Assembly (NCBI GenBank): GCA_035315685.1
Contig: DATFXR010000439.1
Location: 1-9,836, forward strand
Reading direction: 5' to 3'
Length of the DNA stretch: 9,836 bases
DNA from: QHWK01 sp035315685
Lineage (GTDB): Bacteria > Acidobacteriota > Vicinamibacteria > Vicinamibacterales > CAVVIG01
The notes under the pieces are model-generated. The model was given only the letters and a program-made list of their open reading frames with translations. It did no database searches and was not told where the DNA came from. Shown here one piece after another: positions 1 through 5,003 of this stretch; position 1 is the stretch's first letter; every line of letters starts with the position of its first letter. A program made the translations under genes and the position numbers.

Positions 1-1
1 A

Positions 2-34
2 CGGCTGCAGCTGGGAGCCCGCATCAAGTTCTGA
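2..34 (+). CDS. C-terminal end of a probable outer-membrane beta-barrel protein (partial)
   Basis: Reading from base 2, ten codons give RLQLGARIKF followed by TGA at 32-34. A short amphipathic strand ending in a C-terminal Phe is the usual recognition signal for beta-barrel assembly. LGARIKF-like endings are common in TonB-dependent receptors with carboxypeptidase-like plug domains in Acidobacteriota. The gene enters from the left edge and converges on the sulfatase operon, with a hairpin between them. Only ten residues are visible, so the family is an inference from the terminus. A chance open stretch cannot be excluded, but the stop lying just before a strong hairpin supports a real gene end. 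Confidence 0.5.
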   Translation, partial: RLQLGARIKF

Positions 35-40
35 CGCGGC

Positions 41-73
41 GGGAAGTCTGACGTTGTCTACTTCAGACTTCCC
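41..73. terminator. Hairpin between convergent genes, candidate bidirectional terminator
   Basis: GGGAAGTCTGA (41-51) and TCAGACTTCCC (63-73) are perfect 11-bp inverted repeats around an 11-nt loop. The stem begins 7 bases after the TGA of the plus-strand gene, and the stop codon of the minus-strand lipoprotein gene (58-60) lies in the loop. That placement fits termination in both directions. On the plus strand the stem is followed by AGTTTCTCTC, only partly T-rich. On the minus strand no T tract follows, so Rho-independent function is plausible only for the plus direction. The arm at 66-73 is GACTTCCC, a unit also found in the repeat array near 4974. Confidence 0.55.
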
Positions 74-2073
74 AGTTTCTCTCGCGCGGGAGCGAATTGG
101 GGGTTCAGCTCGAGCGTCTTGAGGAAGTATGTCTTCGCGTCTCTGGTGCGATGCTCGCGTTCGAGCGTGAGGCCGAGGTTGTACGTGTAGCGTGATTCGC
201 GCGGATCGCGATCGACGGCGTGCCGGAATGCGCGTTCGGCTTCGGCGAGATCGCCGCCCGCACCGACTATCATCCCCACCGAGTTCCACTGCGACGCCTC
301 GTCCGGGTCGCTGGCAATCGCGCGGCGAAATGCGTCGAGCGCTTCCTGGAACGTGCCTGCGTCTCGATACAGCTCGCCCAACCGCCTGTGAAGGCGTGGG
401 TCGGTGGGAACCGCCGTCACGCCACGCGTCAGGGCGTCGATGGCTCGAGGACGGTCGCCGGCCGCCACGTCGCATTCGGCGAGCATCAGGTACGAGGCGG
501 CAAACCCCGGCAGGCGCGGGATCGCGCGTTCGAACTCGACTGCGGCCGCCTTCCACCTCCGGAGTCCGACGAGCGCCTGGCCGAAGTAGTAGTGCGACTC
601 GAAGCTGTCGATGCCGCGCGACGACAGCCCCCGAAAGCGATCGACGGCTCCGTCGTAGTCGCGGTCGCGCAGCAGCATCAACCCCTCGTGCAAGAGCGCG
701 TTGAGGACCTTGTACTCCTCGATCTTGTCTTTCGGATCGGCGCCCACCGTGCCCGGGTTCTGTCCGCCGCTCACGTAGCCGAGCGCGCCCAATCGCTCGA
801 CGAGCTCGAGCGGAATGTCGCCCGGCCGCGTCGCGCGCGCCGACGGCGCCGACTGCTCGGAATGAAGCTGCTGTTCGACCGCTGCCCGCAGGGCGCGCGC
901 ACGCGCCGGCTCGCCGAGCGCCAGATTGCGGTGTTCGCCCGGGTCGCGCGCGAGGTCGTAGAGCTCCGGTCGTGGCGCCAGAACGAATTTCCACCGTCCA
1001 TCGCGAACGCTGCGGAGATCGCTCCAGCCGTAGTGAATGCGCGGCGTCAACGACTCCGCAAAGGCGGGAGCTTCGTCGAGCCCTCGAACGTCGCCGCGCG
1101 CCGCGGATGCGAGGCTCCGCCCGGCGAGGGGGAGCGGGCCTTTCGGCGACGGCACACCGGACAACTCCAGAATCGTCGGAAACAGATCGACGCTGCGCGC
1201 GACGACTGGAATCCGCGTGCCCGGCCGAATGCCCGGGCCGCGCATGAGGAGCGGAACTCTCAGCGTCGCCTCGTACAGAAAGAAACCGTGCACCGACTCG
1301 CCATGCTCGCCGAGCGCCTCGCCGTGATCGGCCGTCACAGCGACGAGCGTTCGATCGCGGATGCCAAGACGCTCGAGCGTCGCGTCGAGTCGGCCGACCA
1401 GCTCGTCAGACCAGGCGACCTCGCCGTCGTACGGCCGATCGGCGTAGCGAGACGCATATGGTTCGGGCGGCTCATACGGTGCGTGAGGGTCGTAGAGATG
1501 CACCCATGCGAACGTGCGCGACCGCGCATGGCGCTCGAGCCATGCGATCGCGTCGGCCACCGCCACGTCGCCGCGCTTTTCGAGGATGTCCAGAAAGCGA
1601 GCTTCGTCGTGAGCATCGGGCCCGAGATCGAATTGATCCGAGAAGGTGTCGAAACCGCGGGCCAGGCCGGATTGGCGAGACAGCACGATCGACGACACGA
1701 AGCCGGCGGTCTCGAAGCCGGCCGCTTTGAACGCCTCAGCGAGCGTCGGCACGTCCGACGCCAGGGCGCGAGAGATGTTGTCGCGAATGCCATGCTGCGC
1801 GGGGTACAGGCCGGTGAAAATCGAGACGTGCGATGGTCGAGTGATGGGCGTCGGGACGTTCGCGTCGGGCGCGATCACCCCCTCTCGCGCGAGCCGATCC
1901 AGGTGCGGCGTGGCGACGTCACGATTGCCGTAGCAGCCGAGCCGATCGGCGCGGAGCGTGTCGATGGTGACGACGAGGACGTGCTGTGGGAGCGTCGCGG
2001 CTGGCGCCGACCCGCGGGCGACGCAGCCGGCGAGACAACAGGCGCCGGCGAGCAGGGCGACGTCAACTCGCAC
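58..2073 (-). CDS. Sulfatase-fold (alkaline phosphatase superfamily) lipoprotein with TPR tail
   Basis: This is a 671-residue protein starting at GTG. A signal peptide ends in a lipobox, LAGC (residues 14-17, lipidated Cys17), so it is probably a membrane-anchored lipoprotein facing the periplasm. Residues about 30-400 form a sulfatase-type domain: VTIDTLRAD (35-43), TRPSHVSIFTG (78-88), HLYDPHAPY (192-200), YDGEV (215-219), ADHGEALGEHG (248-258) and WKFVLAP (361-367), with an ELYDL..DPGE block near 370-380. The nucleophile position, normally Cys or Ser matured to formylglycine in CxPxR, is Thr78. The protein may therefore be a Thr-dependent phosphoester hydrolase or transferase rather than a sulfatase. 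After a DPKDKI linker (about 446), residues about 455-671 read as roughly six TPR repeats. It is second in an operon, overlapping the upstream paralogue by 11 bp, with GGAG seven bases before the start. The substrate is unknown. Confidence 0.88.
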   Translation of the reverse strand: MRVDVALLAGACCLAGCVARGSAPAATLPQHVLVVTIDTLRADRLGCYGNRDVATPHLDRLAREGVIAPDANVPTPITRPSHVSIFTGLYPAQHGIRDNISRALASDVPTLAEAFKAAGFETAGFVSSIVLSRQSGLARGFDTFSDQFDLGPDAHDEARFLDILEKRGDVAVADAIAWLERHARSRTFAWVHLYDPHAPYEPPEPYASRYADRPYDGEVAWSDELVGRLDATLERLGIRDRTLVAVTADHGEALGEHGESVHGFFLYEATLRVPLLMRGPGIRPGTRIPVVARSVDLFPTILELSGVPSPKGPLPLAGRSLASAARGDVRGLDEAPAFAESLTPRIHYGWSDLRSVRDGRWKFVLAPRPELYDLARDPGEHRNLALGEPARARALRAAVEQQLHSEQSAPSARATRPGDIPLELVERLGALGYVSGGQNPGTVGADPKDKIEEYKVLNALLHEGLMLLRDRDYDGAVDRFRGLSSRGIDSFESHYYFGQALVGLRRWKAAAVEFERAIPRLPGFAASYLMLAECDVAAGDRPRAIDALTRGVTAVPTDPRLHRRLGELYRDAGTFQEALDAFRRAIASDPDEASQWNSVGMIVGAGGDLAEAERAFRHAVDRDPRESRYTYNLGLTLEREHRTRDAKTYFLKTLELNPQFAPAREKLGSLK

Positions 2074-4378
2074 GCCGTCGCTCCAGCTTTCGTCCCTCCG
2101 CGGCTTCGCGCTCGGCGTCCTTCGTCCGTCCGAGGCGTGAGTACACGTCGGCGAGGACGTAGTGGCCCAGCGGGGCGATGTCCGCGTCGTGCTTCAGCGC
2201 CATGCCCTTGAGCGCCGCCGCCTCCGCGCCGGCCAGATCGTCGTTGTCCAGGCGCGCCTTGGCGAGATACAGATACCCACTGCCGAAGTCGGGGTTGGCT
2301 TCCACGGCCTGCTGGAAGTGGGCGACGGCTTCGGTCCTCCGACCCGCGGACGCCAGAAGCTTGGCGAGGTTGAAGTGTGCTTGATACGTTCTGCGGTTGC
2401 GGGCGATTTCCGCGTCGTATTCCCTGATTGCCTGCCGCGGATCGCCACGCGCCTCCCAAATCAGCCCGAGATCATAGTGGGCCATCGGCTCGTCGGGCTT
2501 GTCCTTCAATGCCGCCAGCAGGGCGCGCTCGGCATCGTCGTAGCGCTTCAGCTCGATGTAGCACTCGCCGAGTTTGGTCTGGAACGCCGGCCGCTCGACG
2601 TTGTCGGCGACCGCACGCTCGAGGGCCGTCTGCGCGCGTGAAAACTCTCCCCGCGTCATCCAGATGTCGGCCAGTTGATAACGCGCTTTGGCGTCGCGCG
2701 GGTTGAGCGCCAGGACGCGCTCGAACCCGGCCTCGGCCGCGTCCGTCCGTCCAGCAGTCTTGTAGGCGAGCGCCAGGTTGAATGCCGCGTTCTGGTTGTC
2801 GGAGTCGAGTGCGAGCGCCCGCTGGTAGGCCGCGACCGCCTGGTCGTCGCGCCTGGCCTTCGTGTTCATGTTGCCAAGCATGATGTGCGCCTCGACGATC
2901 TCGGGATCCTGGTCGAGCGCCTGCCGGACCTTGTGGATGCCCTCCTCGATCCGGCCTTCGACCGAATCGAGACCGGCCTGCTTGAGCAGGTTGTAGAGCG
3001 CGATCTTGTCCTTCGGGTCTCCACGCGGCCGATCCTCGAGCACGCGCGGGCTGATGCTGCTGCCGACGTAGCCGAGTGAGCGCAGCCGTTCCTCGACGTC
3101 GGGCTCGACAGGCCGCGGCGCGTTCGCCGGTCGATTGGTCGACGTCTGCGCCAGAAACGCCCGCAGGGCGCGCTCGAGCGCGTCGGCGCGACCGGGATTG
3201 ACGAGGGCGACGTCGTGCAGTTCGCCAGGATCGAGCTCGATGTCGTACAGCTCGCGGCGTGGCGCCGCGATGAAGTGATAGCGGCCGTCGCGGATCGACG
3301 TCAGCTCGCTCCAGCCGTAGTGGTGTCGCGGATACCAGGTCTCCGACATCGCCACCAGATCGACACGCTCGCCGTGGACCAGCGGCGACAGGCTGCGGCC
3401 CTGAACCGTGGCCGGGATTTGCATGCCGAGCAGCTGAAGAATCGTCGGCATCACGTCGACGATGCGGACGTCATCGTTGACGACGCGTGACGGCACGCCC
3501 GGGCCGGCGACAATCAGCGGAATCCGAATGTCCGCGTCATAGATGAAGAAGCCGTGCTGCTCCTCGCCGTGCTCGCCGAGAGACTCGCCATGGTCGCCGA
3601 GAACCACGACGAGTGTGCGATCGAGACGGCCTGTGCTCGCCAGGTGATCGATCAGCCGGCCGATCTGGACGTCGGCCGTGGCGATTTCGCCGTCGTAGGC
3701 GCCGATCATCGTGGGTGGAAAGCGTGCGCGGATCGGCTCTGGCGGGTCGTACGGCGCGTGCGGCTCGTAGAGGTGTGCCCACGCCAGGAACGGCTGCGTG
3801 GCATCCTGATCGAGCCATTCGATCGCCTTTGACACCACCTCGCTGCCTGGTCGCTGCACCGCGTCGAGGCCGACATCGACGCGGTACTTCGCGAGATCGA
3901 AGTCGTCGTAGTAACGGTCGAATCCCTGCGCAATTCCCCAGCGGTGATCGAGGACGAACGCGGAGACGAATCCACCGGTTCTGTAGCCGTGCGCGCGCAG
4001 CACCTTCGCCAGCGTCACCTGGTCGTCGCCGAGGTAGAAGCCGCCGTTGTCTCGGACGCCATTGAACGCCGGGAAGGTTCCGGTCATGAGAGACGAGTGG
4101 GCGGGCAGCGTCAACGGAGCAACGGTCCAGGCATGAGCGAAGCGCAGTCCCCGCGCAGCCAGCCTGTCGAGCGCTGGTGTTTGCGCCGCCGAGTAACCGT
4201 AGCTCCCGACGTGATCGGCGCGCAGCGTGTCGACCGTGATCAGCAGGACGTTCGGACGCGACGCATGGCGGGTGCGGACAGCCCAGAGGCCGAGGGCCGC
4301 CGCGAGCGCTGCGGACACGGCCAGCGCCACGGCGAGTGTTCTCGCCGGAGCGAAGCGACTCGTTGCCGAGGCGCGCAC
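2063..4378 (-). CDS. Membrane-anchored sulfatase-fold protein with long TPR tail
   Basis: This is a 771-residue protein with a GTG start. Residues about 14-34 form one hydrophobic helix (TLAVALAVSAALAAALGLWA), an uncleaved anchor or signal. The catalytic domain spans about 41-410: LLITVDTLRAD (45-55), TLPAHSSLMTG (90-100), HLYEPHAPY (202-210), YDGEIA (228-233), GDHGESLGEHG (261-271) and ELYDIELDPGE (376-386). Asp50, Asp262, His263 and His270 keep the expected metal-site pattern, but the nucleophile position is Thr90, not the Cys/Ser needed for formylglycine. Relative to its paralogue, the conserved Lys of the GRWKF segment is His368. A DPKDKI linker (454-459) leads to about eight TPR repeats (465-765), for example the stretch around YQRALALDSDNQNAAFNLAL. 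It is first in the operon, directly after the divergent control region. No Shine-Dalgarno sequence is seen, and a TACAAT box lies six bases before the start, so it may be translated from a leaderless message. The substrate is unknown. Confidence 0.88.
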   Translation of the reverse strand: MRASATSRFAPARTLAVALAVSAALAAALGLWAVRTRHASRPNVLLITVDTLRADHVGSYGYSAAQTPALDRLAARGLRFAHAWTVAPLTLPAHSSLMTGTFPAFNGVRDNGGFYLGDDQVTLAKVLRAHGYRTGGFVSAFVLDHRWGIAQGFDRYYDDFDLAKYRVDVGLDAVQRPGSEVVSKAIEWLDQDATQPFLAWAHLYEPHAPYDPPEPIRARFPPTMIGAYDGEIATADVQIGRLIDHLASTGRLDRTLVVVLGDHGESLGEHGEEQHGFFIYDADIRIPLIVAGPGVPSRVVNDDVRIVDVMPTILQLLGMQIPATVQGRSLSPLVHGERVDLVAMSETWYPRHHYGWSELTSIRDGRYHFIAAPRRELYDIELDPGELHDVALVNPGRADALERALRAFLAQTSTNRPANAPRPVEPDVEERLRSLGYVGSSISPRVLEDRPRGDPKDKIALYNLLKQAGLDSVEGRIEEGIHKVRQALDQDPEIVEAHIMLGNMNTKARRDDQAVAAYQRALALDSDNQNAAFNLALAYKTAGRTDAAEAGFERVLALNPRDAKARYQLADIWMTRGEFSRAQTALERAVADNVERPAFQTKLGECYIELKRYDDAERALLAALKDKPDEPMAHYDLGLIWEARGDPRQAIREYDAEIARNRRTYQAHFNLAKLLASAGRRTEAVAHFQQAVEANPDFGSGYLYLAKARLDNDDLAGAEAAALKGMALKHDADIAPLGHYVLADVYSRLGRTKDAEREAAEGRKLERRRAS
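2081..2084 (-). promoter_or_regulatory. Ribosome binding site deciding the GTG start of the lipoprotein gene
   Basis: On the minus strand GGAG lies seven bases before GTG at 2073-2071. It sits inside the last codons of the upstream sulfatase/TPR gene, which ends at 2063. The site supports GTG as the true start, and so the lipoprotein signal that follows it. Together with the 11-bp overlap it suggests translational coupling of the two paralogues. Confidence 0.6.
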
Positions 4379-4384
4379 GCGGAC

Positions 4385-4390
4385 ATTGTA
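4385..4390 (-). promoter_or_regulatory. Candidate -10 box for the sulfatase/TPR operon
   Basis: The minus strand reads TACAAT here, five of six matches to TATAAT. Six bases separate it from the G of the GTG start at 4378, so transcription would begin at or next to the start codon. No good -35 hexamer is found at 16-18 bp; that position is covered by the 15-bp dyad at 4402-4416. This is inference from sequence only. Confidence 0.4.
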
Positions 4391-4401
4391 TCCAAAGAGA
4401 C

Positions 4402-4416
4402 AAACCTTACAGGTTT
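4402..4416. promoter_or_regulatory. 15-bp dyad in the divergent control region, candidate operator
   Basis: AAACCT (4402-4407) and AGGTTT (4411-4416) are perfect inverted repeats separated by TAC. The dyad lies about 24-38 bases upstream of the predicted start of the minus-strand operon, and four bases before the candidate -35 of the plus-strand small gene. A regulator bound here could control both. A terminator is less likely because both flanking genes read away from it. Confidence 0.4.
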
Positions 4417-4420
4417 TTGG

Positions 4421-4449
4421 TTGCTCCCGGGCCGCACGCCGACTACAAT
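4421..4449 (+). promoter_or_regulatory. Candidate promoter of the small exported protein gene
   Basis: TTGCTC (4421-4426) and TACAAT (4444-4449) are separated by exactly 17 bases. The -10 is a five-of-six match; the -35 keeps only TTG. A start near 4456 would give a leader of about 33 bases, ending in the strong ribosome site AAAGGAG (4476-4482). Confidence 0.45.
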
Positions 4450-4488
4450 CGCCGCGCCATCCGGCTCGTCATACCAAAGGAGCGCGAC

Positions 4489-4890
4489 ATGAGACTGGCG
4501 CGGCCGATGATCGCATCGTTGATGATCCTGGGTCTGAGCACGTCGGGTTTTGCCGGCGATCTCCAGGACAGCATTGCCAGGGCGGCGCAGCAACCGGAGA
4601 CAGCGAAGAGCGAGGCGCCGAAGATCGAAAAGGCCTACCTGATTCCGGGTGCCGCGCTGTTCGTCGCCGGTATGTCGATGGCGATTTACGGGTTTCTGCA
4701 CACGAGCGGCGGCGAGTTCGTGTCGGGCGAGGTGTCGAAGGAGTCCAAGACCGGGCTCGGCGCTGCCGGACTGGGCGTGGCCGCCGCCGGCGGCGCAGTG
4801 CTGTTCCTCGGTGCGAAGCGCGCGAAGAACGCGCCGTCGCTGACGTTCGGTGCGAAGGGGTTCAAGGTCAGTAAGCAGGTAGCCTGGTGA
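4489..4890 (+). CDS. Small exported or membrane protein of unknown function
   Basis: This is a 133-residue protein. The ATG at 4489 is chosen because AAAGGAG (4476-4482) lies six bases upstream; longer in-frame starts run into the divergent operon. Residues 1-23 look like a signal peptide (MRLARPMIASLMILGLSTSGFAG), with cleavage near Ala22 or Gly23. A charged, Gln/Ala-rich stretch (24-48) precedes a hydrophobic helix at about 49-70 (AYLIPGAALFVAGMSMAIYG). A second hydrophobic stretch, rich in Gly and Ala, spans about 89-109 (GLGAAGLGVAAAGGAVLFLG). The tail is basic and ends in KQVAW. The layout suggests a periplasm-entering protein with a helical hairpin in the inner membrane. No family is recognised. 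It stands alone, divergent from the sulfatase operon and convergent with the TMTC-like gene, and a hairpin follows its stop by nine bases. Confidence 0.8.
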   Translation: MRLARPMIASLMILGLSTSGFAGDLQDSIARAAQQPETAKSEAPKIEKAYLIPGAALFVAGMSMAIYGFLHTSGGEFVSGEVSKESKTGLGAAGLGVAAAGGAVLFLGAKRAKNAPSLTFGAKGFKVSKQVAW

Positions 4891-4899
4891 GGCAGTGAA

Positions 4900-4920
4900 G
4901 CCACGAAGGCACTTCGTGGC
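4900..4920. terminator. Hairpin after the small exported protein gene
   Basis: GCCACGAAG (4900-4908) pairs perfectly with CTTCGTGGC (4912-4920) around a 3-nt loop, giving a compact 9-bp GC-rich stem nine bases after the TGA at 4888-4890. No T tract follows on either strand, so it is either a weak or Rho-assisted terminator, or an mRNA 3'-end stabiliser. It lies between two convergent genes and directly precedes the GACT array. Confidence 0.45.
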
Positions 4921-4926
4921 CTTCCC

Positions 4927-5003
4927 GACTTGCTGACTCCGTGACTGCCTGACTTGCGGACTCCGTGACTTGCGACTTCCCGACTTGCTGACTTGCGACT
5001 ACG
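4927..5003. repeat. Array of ten GACT-headed 7-8 bp units
   Basis: The 77 bp divide with no leftover into ten units each beginning with GACT: GACTTGCT, GACTCCGT, GACTGCCT, GACTTGCG, GACTCCGT, GACTTGC, GACTTCCC, GACTTGCT, GACTTGC and GACTACG. An 18-bp stretch (CTTCCCGACTTGCTGACT) occurs exactly twice, at 4921-4938 and 4976-4993. GACTCCGTGACT also occurs twice, at 4935-4946 and 4959-4970. The array stops exactly where the minus-strand gene's stop codon begins (5004). This resembles the short tandemly repeated sequences seen in intergenic DNA of some bacteria; it carries no coding signal. Confidence 0.85.

Noticed and set aside
1806..1844. Formylglycine sulfatase signature CxPxR in the lipoprotein sulfatase gene
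   Set aside because: The aligned residues are Thr-Arg-Pro-Ser-His, so the modifiable Cys/Ser is missing.
220..2211. 663-codon open frame on the plus strand antisense to the lipoprotein sulfatase gene
   Set aside because: It mirrors the codon structure of the minus-strand gene, is rich in Arg/Ala with no recognisable motif, and lacks a ribosome site. It is a GC-driven shadow.
3537..4403. 288-codon minus-strand frame starting at the ATG just before the GTG of the first sulfatase/TPR gene
   Set aside because: The ATG is out of frame with the real gene; the translation is Arg-rich and lacks the sulfatase motifs visible in the GTG frame.
4927..5003. CRISPR array
   Set aside because: Units are 7-8 bp with no spacers of constant length and no cas genes nearby; it is a short tandem repeat.
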